From Clostridiaceae bacterium (GTDB lineage Bacteria; Bacillota; Clostridia; Oscillospirales; Acutalibacteraceae), in contig JAEDGK010000001.1 of NCBI GenBank assembly GCA_016297555.1, forward strand, positions 1 to 49,155: a stretch of DNA of 49,155 nt. Reading direction: 5' to 3'. The notes under the pieces were generated by a model. It was not told where the DNA came from and searched no databases. It worked only from the letters and a program-made list of their open reading frames with translations. The translations under genes and the position numbers were made by a program. Each line of letters begins with the position of its first letter. The first letter of the stretch is position 1. Below, piece by piece: positions 31,717 to 39,673 of the stretch.

Positions 31717-32760
31717 TTATTGGTCTATATTCTGCCAGACAAATGCTACATCCGCGCCGACCTGAACAAAGGTGTCCGGTTCGTTGTTATTGAGCTTTGA
31801 AACACGCTTAAAGCCGTTCTTTTCAAAAGCGGAGCAGAAAGCGTTTGCCATTTCGGCATCCTTAAAGGTTATGTGAGTGATAAGCCTGAATTCCGTCAGG
31901 GTGTTGCGAAGACTGCCGTTGGGGAAGCCGACAACAAATCCCGTGCACCACCAATATTTTGTATAGGGGCGGGTGAAAATGGTTTTGTAATTGCCGTTGT
32001 TATCCTCATCCCAGACAAACGCCATTTCCATATTGAGCCAATCGGGCTTGTCGGCGCAGTAAAAATGAGTTCCGCTTTTGCCGAGCGGTCTTGTGTAAAT
32101 TCCGACCTCTCCGCCAACGAAGCAGTAGCCGTATTGACCTTTCCAAGCCTGTATAAGCCACTCCTTGCCTGAGTATTCAAAGGTTGTTCTGACCGTGTCA
32201 TAATACATTATGCTTATGGGAGCGAGCTTATCGTAAACCTCGTTGAAGCCGAAGTTCTTTTGCCAACATTCCTTGTCATCGGTGTAATAATAATTGCCGT
32301 TGGGGTCATATTTATATGAAGCAAGGTTGACCTTGTTGAAATCGATGTCGGTGTCGGGCGGGATGTATTTCGGCGCTTTGGGCATTGTGAAAACCTCTGA
32401 AAACGCCTTGTTGATTACCGTTGTAAGCTGAGTTACCTTTTCGGTAATGCTTGTAACCGCCTGTGATACTGTTGCCGCCGCAGATGTCAGCGCAGACAGG
32501 GTTTTGCTTTCGGTTTCGGGCGGCTGAGTCTGTTCCGAAGGCTCGTCGGTGAAAAAGTAACTGTTTTCCTCCTCCGAGGTGATTTCATTGAAAATGGGTA
32601 CGCTCTGCGAATAGCCGTAGCTTTGAGCGGGGTCATCCGTGAAATTCGGCTCGATGGCAGGGCTGTCGGAGCCGCTCATTTTAACGGCGAGAACTGCCGC
32701 AATGCATACGGCAGCGGCGGCAACCGCCGAAGCTGCGATAACTGGTGCTTTGTTTTTCAT
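31717..32760 (-). CDS. DUF4474 domain surface protein 1
   Basis: A 347-residue protein: an N-terminal signal anchor (about 5-28), a Ser/Thr/Glu/Pro-rich stalk (about 30-140) and a C-terminal DUF4474 domain. Domain hallmarks: YYYTDDKECWQKNFGFNEVY, GKEWLIQAWKGQYG, GGEVGIYTRP, PDWLNMEM and YWWCTGF. The domain has no known activity; many conserved aromatic residues suggest binding of a hydrophobic or sugar ligand. Two paralogues lie at 44082 and 45239. Its start overlaps the stop of the beta-propeller-like gene (ATGA), so the two are translated from one mRNA. Confidence 0.8.
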   Translation of the reverse strand: MKNKAPVIAASAVAAAAVCIAAVLAVKMSGSDSPAIEPNFTDDPAQSYGYSQSVPIFNEITSEEENSYFFTDEPSEQTQPPETESKTLSALTSAAATVSQAVTSITEKVTQLTTVINKAFSEVFTMPKAPKYIPPDTDIDFNKVNLASYKYDPNGNYYYTDDKECWQKNFGFNEVYDKLAPISIMYYDTVRTTFEYSGKEWLIQAWKGQYGYCFVGGEVGIYTRPLGKSGTHFYCADKPDWLNMEMAFVWDEDNNGNYKTIFTRPYTKYWWCTGFVVGFPNGSLRNTLTEFRLITHITFKDAEMANAFCSAFEKNGFKRVSKLNNNEPDTFVQVGADVAFVWQNIDQ

Positions 32761-33617
32761 TTAATTACCCCCTCTATAACATCATATTCGCGCACAAAAG
32801 CGTTTATGAAAAGCGGACCCATATCCATTGCAATGATAACGGGCTTTCCTCCCTTTATCATAATTGTCATTCCCTCTCCCTCGCTGAATTGAGTGAGGCA
32901 TCTGTCGGTCAGTTTCTCAACGCTTCCGTCGGAGGGATTTATTGTATAAATCGCCTGTGTTTCATCATTGGACGCGGCGTAAATAATTCCGCCGTAAAAC
33001 TCTGCGCCCTGAATTGCGGCAACGGTCTGCGAAAGCGGAATTTCGCCTGCGGGCTTCATTCCGTCGGCGGTGTTATAAACAAGCAGCTTTGTCGGCTGTT
33101 TTGAATGGTCGGTGCAGTAAAGCAAACCGTTTTCGGGGTTGACGCAGACCCACGGCAGACCGCGGGTAACGGTTTCGCAATCCAGAATGTAGTAATCAAC
33201 AAGCTCAAGCGTGCCCGCGTCATAAACGCCGACAATGGGATAGTCCCAAACCTTGCTGTCCTCAAGCCCCGCATAAATAAAGCCGTTATAATAGCTCAGC
33301 CCGCCGATGTGTTTTATTCCGTATTTCTCGGCAAGCTCGTCGGGTATTGCGGAGTAGTTGGCGTTGATAACGGTTTTAGCGTCCGCCTCAGTCTGAATGA
33401 GCGTGGTTTTTGATGAGAAAAAAAGCGTATCGCCGTCAGTTGTTATTCCCTGTGAGCGGAAATATGCGCCTACGCCGACAATGTTGGTTTTTGCCGTATC
33501 GGTGCGCTCACCCGCCGATATCAGGTCAATTCCGTGAGTGAGCACGGAAAACGGAATTAACAAAACCGCAAATGCAACGGAAACAAGCTTATTAACAAAA
33601 ATTTGAAAACTGCTCAT
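32757..33617 (-). CDS. Exported beta-propeller-like protein
   Basis: A 286-residue protein with an N-terminal signal anchor (about 8-25) and repeated beta-rich units such as GLSYYNGFIYAGLEDSKVW, GLLYCTDHSKQPTKLLVYN and FYGGIIYAASNDETQAIYTI, in the manner of YVTN/quinoprotein-like propeller blades. No catalytic motif is seen; it may be a binding or sensor module. The ATG at 33617 is chosen for GGAGG 7 bp upstream. It is co-transcribed with the DUF4474 gene it overlaps, suggesting the two act together at the cell surface (inference). Confidence 0.6.
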   Translation of the reverse strand: MSSFQIFVNKLVSVAFAVLLIPFSVLTHGIDLISAGERTDTAKTNIVGVGAYFRSQGITTDGDTLFFSSKTTLIQTEADAKTVINANYSAIPDELAEKYGIKHIGGLSYYNGFIYAGLEDSKVWDYPIVGVYDAGTLELVDYYILDCETVTRGLPWVCVNPENGLLYCTDHSKQPTKLLVYNTADGMKPAGEIPLSQTVAAIQGAEFYGGIIYAASNDETQAIYTINPSDGSVEKLTDRCLTQFSEGEGMTIMIKGGKPVIIAMDMGPLFINAFVREYDVIEGVIK

Positions 33618-33667
33618 AATACGCCTCCGATAAATTTTTTGTATCCCGTATTTAAGGGTTAAAATAC

Positions 33668-33696
33668 AGTATAGCAAATTTGGCAGATATAGTCAA
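33668..33696 (-). promoter_or_regulatory. Promoter of the propeller/DUF4474 operon
   Basis: On the minus strand, TTGACT (33691-33696), a 17-bp spacer and TATACT (33668-33673), 50 bp before the start codon. Confidence 0.75.
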
Positions 33697-33756
33697 CGGC
33701 TTATTGCGATTAAGCGTCGCTTTTAATTTTCACATCCAAAGAATGTTTTCAAAACA

Positions 33757-33785
33757 TTGACAATAAATTAAAAAACGGGTAATAT
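33757..33785 (+). promoter_or_regulatory. Promoter of the phosphohexomutase gene
   Basis: TTGACA (33757-33762), a 17-bp spacer and TAATAT (33780-33785), 44 bp before the ATG. Confidence 0.7.
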
Positions 33786-33829
33786 AAAGAATGGATAATT
33801 AGAAAAGCAAAAAGAAAAGGGGAATTGTT

Positions 33830-35551
33830 ATGAACGACGCTGCAAAGCTTTATGATTTGTGGCTTGAAAAAACGGCGGATAACGAAGAAATTCACAGCGA
33901 GCTGCTTGCAATCAAGGGCAGCGACGAGGAAATTCTCGACCGTTTTTACAGAAATCTTGAATTCGGAACCGCAGGTCTGAGAGGAGTTCTCGGCGCGGGA
34001 ACAAACCGAATGAATACTTACACGGTTTGCCAGGCAACTCAGGGCTTGGCGGATTATCTTAACAGCAAATACGAGGGCGCGAGCGTTGCCATCGGATACG
34101 ATTCAAGAATTAATTCCGATGTTTTTTCAAAGCAGTGCGCCGAGGTGCTTGCCGCAAACGGAATTAAGGCGTATATTTTCCCGAGGCTTATGCCCACTCC
34201 GCTGCTTTCATTCGCCGTTATGCGACTGAAATGTAACAGCGGAATAGTAATCACGGCGAGCCACAATCCTTCAAAATACAACGGCTATAAATGCTATGAC
34301 CCTGCCGGTTATCAGATGACGGACGAGGCGGCTATGGAAACATATTCGTTTATCCAAAAGGTCGATATGTTTGAGGATGTTAAAAGAATTCCCTTTGACG
34401 AGGCAACGGAAAAGGGGCTTATTGAATATATCCCCGACAGCCTTGCAGAGGAATTCTACTCACAGGTTATGCAAAGACCGATAAATCCCGAGGTTATCGG
34501 CGGCAGCGACATCAAAATAATCTACACTCCGCTTAACGGCACGGGCAATATCCCCGTCAGAACGGTGCTTTCAAGGGCGGGCTTTAAGAATGTTTCGGTT
34601 GTTCCGGAGCAGGAAATGCCCGACGGAAAATTCCCGACCTGCCCTTATCCCAACCCCGAAATCAGGCAGGTATTTGAGTGTGCTCTTAAAATGACAGAAA
34701 GCGAAAAGGCGGATTTACTGCTTGCCACCGATCCGGACTGTGACAGAGTAGGCATAGCTGTTCTCAGCGGCGGCGAATATGTTTTGCTCTCGGGCAACGA
34801 TGTGGGCGTTTTGCTCGCCGAATATATGCTTTCAGCAAGAAAGGCAAAAGGAACTCTGCCCGAAAATCCCGTTATGACCAAATCCTTTGTTTCAACTCCG
34901 CTTTTTGACAGGGTTGCCGCAAAATACGGCTGTAAGGTTGTTGATGTTCTTACGGGCTTTAAATATGTGGGCGAATTCATTTCAAAGCTTCAGAAGGAGG
35001 GCGGCGAAAACCGCTTCGTTATGGGCTTTGAGGAAAGCTACGGCTATCTTATCGGCACTCATGCAAGAGATAAGGACGCCGTTGCCGCTTCGCTGATGAT
35101 ATGCGAAATGACCGCTTATTATAAATCCAAGGGCAAAACCCTTGTTGATGTGCTCAACGATATATATGCTGAATTCGGAAATTACGCAAACCGTCTTTAT
35201 AATTTTGCCTTTGAGGGCGCAAGCGGAATGGTTAAGATGGCTGAAATTATGAGCGACACGCGGAAAAATCCTCCCAAAGAGCTGGCGGGGCTTCGCGTTC
35301 TCAAGGTGCATGACTTTGAGGCGGGCTTTGTAACCGACTGCGAAACGGGAGAAAAAACCGCCATTGAGCTTCCGAAATCAAATGTGCTTGCCTATTCTCT
35401 GCCGGACGGCAACTTTGCAATAGTCCGCCCGTCGGGAACAGAGCCGAAGATCAAAGTTTATATAACCGGCTGCGGCAAAACCGCTCAGGGAGCGGCGGAG
35501 CTTGCGGAATCGCTTGGCGGCGCAATGAAAAAGCTGCTTAAAATCAACTGA
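33830..35551 (+). CDS. Phosphoglucomutase/phosphomannomutase (alpha-D-phosphohexomutase)
   Basis: A 573-residue protein, the length of the PgcA-like Firmicutes group. Motifs in order: FGTAGLRG, the phosphoserine loop TASHNPSKYNGYK, the metal loop DPDCDRVG, the sugar loop GFEESYGYL followed by IGTHARDKD, and the phosphate-binding RPSGTEPKIKVY. It interconverts glucose-1- and glucose-6-phosphate (possibly mannose), linking glycogen/maltodextrin use and wall sugar synthesis. It has its own promoter, and a microprotein gene follows after 13 bp. Confidence 0.93.
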   Translation: MNDAAKLYDLWLEKTADNEEIHSELLAIKGSDEEILDRFYRNLEFGTAGLRGVLGAGTNRMNTYTVCQATQGLADYLNSKYEGASVAIGYDSRINSDVFSKQCAEVLAANGIKAYIFPRLMPTPLLSFAVMRLKCNSGIVITASHNPSKYNGYKCYDPAGYQMTDEAAMETYSFIQKVDMFEDVKRIPFDEATEKGLIEYIPDSLAEEFYSQVMQRPINPEVIGGSDIKIIYTPLNGTGNIPVRTVLSRAGFKNVSVVPEQEMPDGKFPTCPYPNPEIRQVFECALKMTESEKADLLLATDPDCDRVGIAVLSGGEYVLLSGNDVGVLLAEYMLSARKAKGTLPENPVMTKSFVSTPLFDRVAAKYGCKVVDVLTGFKYVGEFISKLQKEGGENRFVMGFEESYGYLIGTHARDKDAVAASLMICEMTAYYKSKGKTLVDVLNDIYAEFGNYANRLYNFAFEGASGMVKMAEIMSDTRKNPPKELAGLRVLKVHDFEAGFVTDCETGEKTAIELPKSNVLAYSLPDGNFAIVRPSGTEPKIKVYITGCGKTAQGAAELAESLGGAMKKLLKIN

Positions 35552-35564
35552 AAAGGAGTTCATT

Positions 35565-35795
35565 ATGAAAGGTCGCAATTTGTTTGTCAGAATAGTCGCG
35601 CTCATTCTCTGCGCCGTTATGGTATTGGGAGTTGCAACTGCGGCAATCGCCGTGTTTGCCGCTGAGCCTGACGCCGTTGTCGCGTCGCCCGAAACGGGCA
35701 GCCGCTCTATGGTCTGGGTTGTTGTTGCCGTTGTTGCGGCGGTTGCGGTTATAGTCGGCTGTCTTGTTGTGCCGAAGATTGCAAAGAAAAAATAA
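35565..35795 (+). CDS. Microprotein with signal peptide and sortase-like SPETG tail
   Basis: A 76-residue protein. Residues 1-32 form a signal peptide (likely cut near VFAA/EPD); about 11 residues then lead to SPETG (41-45), a hydrophobic helix (about 49-70) and the end KIAKKK. Signal, xPxTG, helix and positive tail is the layout of a sortase substrate; SPxTG is used in some Clostridia. The mature part would be only a dozen residues. Alternatively it is a two-helix membrane peptide. AAGGAG precedes the ATG, and the gene follows the phosphohexomutase. Its last codons form one copy of the direct repeat flanking the DUF3800 cassette. Confidence 0.6.
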   Translation: MKGRNLFVRIVALILCAVMVLGVATAAIAVFAAEPDAVVASPETGSRSMVWVVVAVVAAVAVIVGCLVVPKIAKKK

Positions 35796-35796
35796 A
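35774..35796. repeat. Direct repeat, left copy
   Basis: A 23-bp sequence whose last 19 bases are ATTGCAAAGAAAAAATAAA. It coincides with the 3' end and stop codon of the microprotein gene and is repeated with one mismatch at 36747-36769. Confidence 0.8.
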
Positions 35797-35810
35797 AAGA
35801 GAGGAAATGA

Positions 35811-35839
35811 AAATGGACCTGATAAATCAGGTCCATTTT
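35811..35839 (+). terminator. Terminator hairpin inside the cassette
   Basis: Perfect stem AAATGGACCTGA / TCAGGTCCATTT with loop TAAA and a short T run, 15 bp after the microprotein stop. It could end either the phosphohexomutase-microprotein transcript or, from the other side, the DUF3800 transcript. Confidence 0.75.
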
Positions 35840-35912
35840 GTATACATGACAGGAGCCAAATGCAACCCCAGGACGGAATAACTCTCGACTCCATTTACAG
35901 TATACACTACTA

Positions 35913-36686
35913 TTATATATTTGTCAAGGGAATTTTATTCTGCCGTATGTAATTTAAATTAGTTACAAATTGGAAACCGTATTCGTAATATTTACGATTG
36001 GGCTGGATGGCATTTTCTGTTTTAGCAACTATTTTGTCATACAATTCCTTGAGCCATTTTTCGTAATCGGTAATCGGTTGTTTGGTGTTTAATCCACTTG
36101 AATAATACTGGCGTACAATACCAGCGAAAATATCGGCAATCTGGATGGCAGGAGTTATTTTGGAACTGACAAACAAAGGGGTTTCTAATATTCTGTCAAA
36201 TGTTTTTCCTAATTGTGACTTGAAAAGAAATCCACTAAAGCTGTTAGCGGTTTCAAGGTCTTCTCTTTCATTTGTTTCGTCAAAAACGAAAATTGATTTT
36301 TCAATATTTCTTCGTTCACAAAAGTACTCAACTTTTTTCAAAAGAAGATGGTATTGTTTTGGCAGGACTCCTTCTTTTGTGGCAGGTAATTCCTGCGGTC
36401 GTTTCATTATTACACAAAATGTTGTAATGTTATGGCTCGTTGCAATGTCTACAAACTTATCTGCGTATTCTTTGTTTTTAGTACGGTTTTTTTCAATGGT
36501 TTGTCTTTTGATTATATTAGTGGATTTGATTTCGTCTTGTTTATTATAGATTTGATTTTTAAGCTTATATATGTCATTGTCAATGGCTCTAATATCCTTT
36601 TCATATATGCAGACCGCCATCAATACGGAATATTCATTGTCATCTGTTGGTCTTGGATATCCGCTTTCATCAATAAAGACAAGCAT
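35913..36686 (-). CDS. DUF3800 domain protein
   Basis: A 257-residue protein with the DUF3800 pattern: FIDESG at the start, FCVIMKRP, VFDETNERED in the middle and PAIQIADIFAGIV near the end. The family has a predicted RNase H-like fold whose acidic residues could bind metal, and it is often found in defence or mobile contexts. No partner gene lies in the cassette. AAAGGA lies 9 bp before the ATG. Its base composition is AT-rich relative to both sides, consistent with horizontal transfer. Function unknown. Confidence 0.8.
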   Translation of the reverse strand: MLVFIDESGYPRPTDDNEYSVLMAVCIYEKDIRAIDNDIYKLKNQIYNKQDEIKSTNIIKRQTIEKNRTKNKEYADKFVDIATSHNITTFCVIMKRPQELPATKEGVLPKQYHLLLKKVEYFCERRNIEKSIFVFDETNEREDLETANSFSGFLFKSQLGKTFDRILETPLFVSSKITPAIQIADIFAGIVRQYYSSGLNTKQPITDYEKWLKELYDKIVAKTENAIQPNRKYYEYGFQFVTNLNYIRQNKIPLTNI

Positions 36687-36746
36687 TATGTCAGTCCTTT
36701 TTCTGATTTTTATTTATAATAACATATTATCTACAACAAATCAACT

Positions 36747-36769
36747 GAAAATTGCAAAGAAAAAATAAA
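36747..36769. repeat. Direct repeat, right copy
   Basis: Matches the left copy (35774-35796) at 22 of 23 positions, including 19 consecutive bases. It lies between the DUF3800 promoter region and the terminator at 36788. Confidence 0.8.
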
Positions 36770-36787
36770 CGAATACCGAATAAATTT

Positions 36788-36820
36788 AACGGGCTTGTGC
36801 ATCGCACAAGCCCGTTTTTA
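36788..36820 (+). terminator. Terminator between cassette and jag
   Basis: Stem AACGGGCTTGTGC / GCACAAGCCCGTT with loop ATC and a T run. On the plus strand it is probably the original terminator of the microprotein gene, now separated from it by the cassette; it also lies just after the jag 3' end. Confidence 0.8.
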
Positions 36821-36829
36821 ATGCTGTTA

Positions 36830-37687
36830 TTATTTGTTGATTTCGATTTTGCCGTAAAGCGAAGCGCCTGCGGAATCTGAGCGGGGAGCTCTTGACGGAG
36901 CGCTCGATGCTTCCGAGCCGCTGTTGTCGTTATATCTTCTGCCGCCGCGGTTTCCGCCGGAGCGGGAGCCTCTGTATCCGCCTTTATTATAGCCGCCTTT
37001 ATTGTAGCCGCCGCGACCCTTGTTGTAGCCGCCGTTGAGGGGCTTCACGCCTTCTTCAAGGGTTATAACAACCTTTCTCTCATCGTCGCTGCCGACTGAG
37101 TGAGAGGTAACGCCCTCAATTTCCTGAACCGTTGTGTGGATTATGCGGCGCTCATAGGGATTCATAGGCTCAAGAACAACATTTCTGCCGTACTTTCTGA
37201 CCTTAGCCGCATTTTTGCGGGCAAGTGCTCTGAGAGTATTTTCTCTCTTTTCACGGTAGTTGCCGACATTGATTGAAACGCGTCTGTATTCTTCCGAGCC
37301 TCTGTTGATAACAAGGCGGGTAAGATACTGAATGGCGTCAAGCGTTTCGCCGCGTCTGCCGATTACCGAGCCGTAATCATCGCCGCAGCTTATTGAAATG
37401 CGAACATCCTCCTCGTCTGCCTCAACGGAAATTTCCGCTTCTTCAACTCCGAGATTTTTAAGGATATTCATAAGATAAGCCTTGGCTTTTGCAAACGGAT
37501 CGTCTTCATATTCGTAATAAGCTCTCATCTTAGCGGGAGAACCGCCGAAAATGCCGAGAACCTTTGCCTTGGGTCTTTCGATAACATCATATTTAATATC
37601 TGCGTCTGCCGGGGCTTCAAGAGCCTTGAGAGCAGCCTCTTTTGCTTCGTCAAGGGTATTGCCGGTGCCGAATGCTTCTTTAATCAA
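36830..37687 (-). CDS. jag: Jag/KhpB RNA-binding protein with Gly-rich tail
   Basis: A 285-residue protein: Jag N-terminal domain (1-50), KH domain with the GxxG loop IGRRG (about 111-115), R3H domain with NPYERRIIH (about 176-184), and an unusual 70-residue tail from about 215 with repeated GGYNKGG units, RGG-type repeats and a Ser/Ala-rich end. Jag/KhpB binds RNA and affects cell elongation and division. TTG at 37687 is preferred: AGGTGGTGA lies just upstream, and two GTG codons at 37699/37696 fall inside that site. It follows yidC after 38 bp, the usual rpmH-rnpA-yidD-yidC-jag order. Confidence 0.9.
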   Translation of the reverse strand: MIKEAFGTGNTLDEAKEAALKALEAPADADIKYDVIERPKAKVLGIFGGSPAKMRAYYEYEDDPFAKAKAYLMNILKNLGVEEAEISVEADEEDVRISISCGDDYGSVIGRRGETLDAIQYLTRLVINRGSEEYRRVSINVGNYREKRENTLRALARKNAAKVRKYGRNVVLEPMNPYERRIIHTTVQEIEGVTSHSVGSDDERKVVITLEEGVKPLNGGYNKGRGGYNKGGYNKGGYRGSRSGGNRGGRRYNDNSGSEASSAPSRAPRSDSAGASLYGKIEINK

Positions 37688-37725
37688 AATTGTCACCACC
37701 TGATAAACTAATGAAAGAATGAAGA

Positions 37726-38679
37726 TTATTCTTTATTTGCCGCAATCTGTTTTGTGTTGTTTTCTTTTGAGCGGCGTGCAACCGTTTCGTCTATCATGAG
37801 CCTTGCAATCATCTTTTTGGGATTATAGAAATGGCTGATGACAACGGTTGTGAGGAAGCCGAAAATGCTTGATGCAATCCAATAAATACCGATACCTGCG
37901 GGGTAGTTGATAACGAAGTAGAGAGAAAACAGCGGCATAAATATAGTCATGCAGCCTGTCATCATGGGATTGCTTGCCATAGCAGGGTTGGATTGCTTTT
38001 GTTTAATCTGAGAATAAAGTCCCGTTGCAAATGAGGAGAGGAAGGAGAGAACGGGGATGATCCAGATAATGTGGAATTCGCCTTTGTGTGCCCAGGGGAT
38101 ATCACCGAGTGAGAACAGACCGAAGAAATCGAAGTTGATGCCGGCAATGGCGTCATAGGTCGCCTGACTGACTCCCGGTATGCCTTGAAGCTTGTCGATA
38201 TTTTGGATTATAAGCAGCTCGCTGAGATGAGTGCTTTTGGACATAGCCGAGTCGCCGAGCTTTGCAACGGCGTCGGCAAGGAGCTTTATTTCAGCATCGC
38301 TGATTCCCGAAAGGAAGTGGCTCAGAGGATAGTATATTGCGCCGATAAGACCGAAAAGCAGGATAAACTGGAACGCCATGGGCGCGCAACCCGCGCTCAT
38401 CGGGTTATAGCCCTCGCGCTCGTAAAGCGCGGAGGTTTCTTCCTGAATTTTTCTCTGGTCGCCTGCAAATTTGGTTTGAATTCTGCGCAGCTTCGGCTGG
38501 ATGCGCTGAGTTTTCGCCATGCCTTTCTGCTGGCTGATGGTTGTCGGAATCATCAGAAGCCTTGCAAAGAGCGTAAGCAAAACGATGGAAACAGCGTAAT
38601 TCTGAAAGCCGACGGTGTCATAAATTATTCTGAGCAAGAAGCCGAAAGGTACGCCGAGAATTTCATAAAGTGCGGTCAT
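37726..38679 (-). CDS. yidC: YidC/Oxa1 membrane protein insertase
   Basis: A 317-residue insertase that places membrane proteins with or without Sec. It has the Oxa1 core of five helices: LLRIIYDTVGFQNYAVSIVL, the cytoplasmic loop AKTQRIQPKLRRIQTKFAG, and later IWIIPVLSFLSSF and IGIYWIASSIFGFL. The Arg of the hydrophilic groove is in LLTLFARLLMIPTT. The start at 38679 follows GAGG and overlaps the yidD stop by ATGA. There is no lipobox, unlike SpoIIIJ. Confidence 0.94.
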   Translation of the reverse strand: MTALYEILGVPFGFLLRIIYDTVGFQNYAVSIVLLTLFARLLMIPTTISQQKGMAKTQRIQPKLRRIQTKFAGDQRKIQEETSALYEREGYNPMSAGCAPMAFQFILLFGLIGAIYYPLSHFLSGISDAEIKLLADAVAKLGDSAMSKSTHLSELLIIQNIDKLQGIPGVSQATYDAIAGINFDFFGLFSLGDIPWAHKGEFHIIWIIPVLSFLSSFATGLYSQIKQKQSNPAMASNPMMTGCMTIFMPLFSLYFVINYPAGIGIYWIASSIFGFLTTVVISHFYNPKKMIARLMIDETVARRSKENNTKQIAANKE

Positions 38680-38918
38680 TTTTTGTCCTCCGAGTGTGAG
38701 TGTTTCTTGGGCGGAACGGGATCGTAGCCGCCGGGGAATAGAACATTGCACCTCATAAGCCTGAATAAAGTAAGCAGGGTTCCGCGGAAAGCTCCGTGAA
38801 CCTCAATCGCCTCAACGGCATAATGAGAGCAGGTAGGGTAATACCTGCACATTGGCGGAAAAAGCGGGGAAATACGCTTTTGATAGAAGCGAATCGCGGC
38901 AAGCAAAAATTTTTTCAT
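38676..38918 (-). CDS. yidD: Membrane protein insertion efficiency factor YidD
   Basis: An 80-residue protein with the family signature RFYQKRISPLFPPMCRYYPT followed by CSHYAVEAI, and the Cys pattern of YidD. It assists YidC at the membrane. It overlaps rnpA upstream and yidC downstream by 4 bp each, giving a tightly coupled rnpA-yidD-yidC unit. Confidence 0.95.
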   Translation of the reverse strand: MKKFLLAAIRFYQKRISPLFPPMCRYYPTCSHYAVEAIEVHGAFRGTLLTLFRLMRCNVLFPGGYDPVPPKKHSHSEDKK

Positions 38919-39274
38919 TTTAAATCAGCCCCCGCATTGCCGCGGATTACTCCGAGCTCCGTTAAATGTTTTTGCATAACGGGCACGAGGTCGCAGCTTT
39001 TGAGCTGTTTTGTCTTAAACCTGGCAACAAAAACAATATCCCAATTGCCGCTGCAAAAAGGATAAACTGAGGAGAATGCCGCCCTTATAATGCGGCGGCA
39101 TCTGTTTCTCTCAACTGCGCTTCCGAGTTTTTTGGCGGCGGTTATGCCTATGCGGCAGCCCGGTCCTCTGCCTCTGACGGCGTAGGTCACAAGCCGGGGA
39201 GAGGCTTTAACCTTGCCCTTGCCGTAAGCGCGGTGAAACTCTGTGTTTTGTTTAAGAGTTAATGCTCGGGACAT
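38915..39274 (-). CDS. rnpA: Ribonuclease P protein component
   Basis: A 119-residue basic protein that helps the RNase P RNA bind pre-tRNA. The RNR signature region is present as AVERNRCRRIIRAAF, with the N-terminal LTLKQNTEFHRAYGKGK. It follows rpmH after 22 bp, as in most bacteria. Confidence 0.95.
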   Translation of the reverse strand: MSRALTLKQNTEFHRAYGKGKVKASPRLVTYAVRGRGPGCRIGITAAKKLGSAVERNRCRRIIRAAFSSVYPFCSGNWDIVFVARFKTKQLKSCDLVPVMQKHLTELGVIRGNAGADLK

Positions 39275-39296
39275 TCTGCGTCAATCCTTTTTCGGA

Positions 39297-39431
39297 TTAA
39301 TAAGAAAGCTGCTTTCTGCCCTTTGCTCTGCGGCGGGCAAGAACCTTGCGGCCGTTTCTGTCAGCCATTCTTTTGCGGAAGCCGTGCTCCATCTTGCGAT
39401 GACGCTTCTTGGGCTGATAAGTTCTCTTCAT
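39297..39431 (-). CDS. rpmH: 50S ribosomal protein L34
   Basis: A 44-residue protein, MKRTYQPKKRHRKMEHGFRK to the end KGRKQLSY: standard L34. GGAGG lies 7 bp before the ATG at 39431. It heads the minus-strand rpmH-rnpA-yidD-yidC-jag cluster and is divergent from dnaA. Confidence 0.97.
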   Translation of the reverse strand: MKRTYQPKKRHRKMEHGFRKRMADRNGRKVLARRRAKGRKQLSY

Positions 39432-39577
39432 TTTGCAAACCTCCGTTTCAATTATAATTATGAAACAATCAAGATTAAATGCGGCGAGCATTCGCGCAGT
39501 TAAAAATGATTATTAAGCATAACAAACCAAGGGGGCGTAACCGCGCAAAGATTAAATCGGCGGTTATTCGAGTTTAT

Positions 39578-39607
39578 ATTATATAACAGCTTGACCTCTT
39601 ATGTCAA
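39578..39607 (-). promoter_or_regulatory. Promoter of the rpmH operon
   Basis: On the minus strand: TTGACA (39602-39607), an 18-bp spacer and TATAAT (39578-39583). Both hexamers are consensus; the leader is about 140 bases. Confidence 0.85.
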
Positions 39608-39644
39608 CATTTTTTTGAATTAACTTAAAAATCTTTGTTTTTGC

Positions 39645-39673
39645 TTGAAATGCGTAAAGGCTTGTGCTATACT
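39645..39673 (+). promoter_or_regulatory. Promoter of dnaA
   Basis: TTGAAA (39645-39650), a 17-bp spacer and TATACT (39668-39673), 78 bp before the dnaA start. Confidence 0.8.

Larger units (their letters stand above)
35797..36769. mobile_element. DUF3800 cassette bounded by direct repeats
   Basis: A 973-bp segment, counting one repeat, between the two copies of the 23-bp direct repeat. It contains a terminator hairpin, the minus-strand DUF3800 gene and short AT-rich flanks, and is visibly more AT-rich than its neighbours. No integrase, transposase or terminal inverted repeats are present. The repeat overlapping a gene's 3' end suggests site-specific insertion or duplication during recombination, with a functional gene end preserved. 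Mobility is inferred. Confidence 0.5.

Noticed and set aside
35807..35881. A 24-codon ORF (MKMDLINQ... to TAA) after GAGGAA in the DUF3800 cassette
   Set aside because: It overlaps the perfect terminator stem at 35811-35839 and has no recognisable features; the ribosome-binding-like sequence is probably chance.
36830..37055. Repeat-rich segment as a possible VNTR
   Set aside because: It is in-frame coding sequence for the Jag Gly-rich tail, with degenerate rather than exact repeats.
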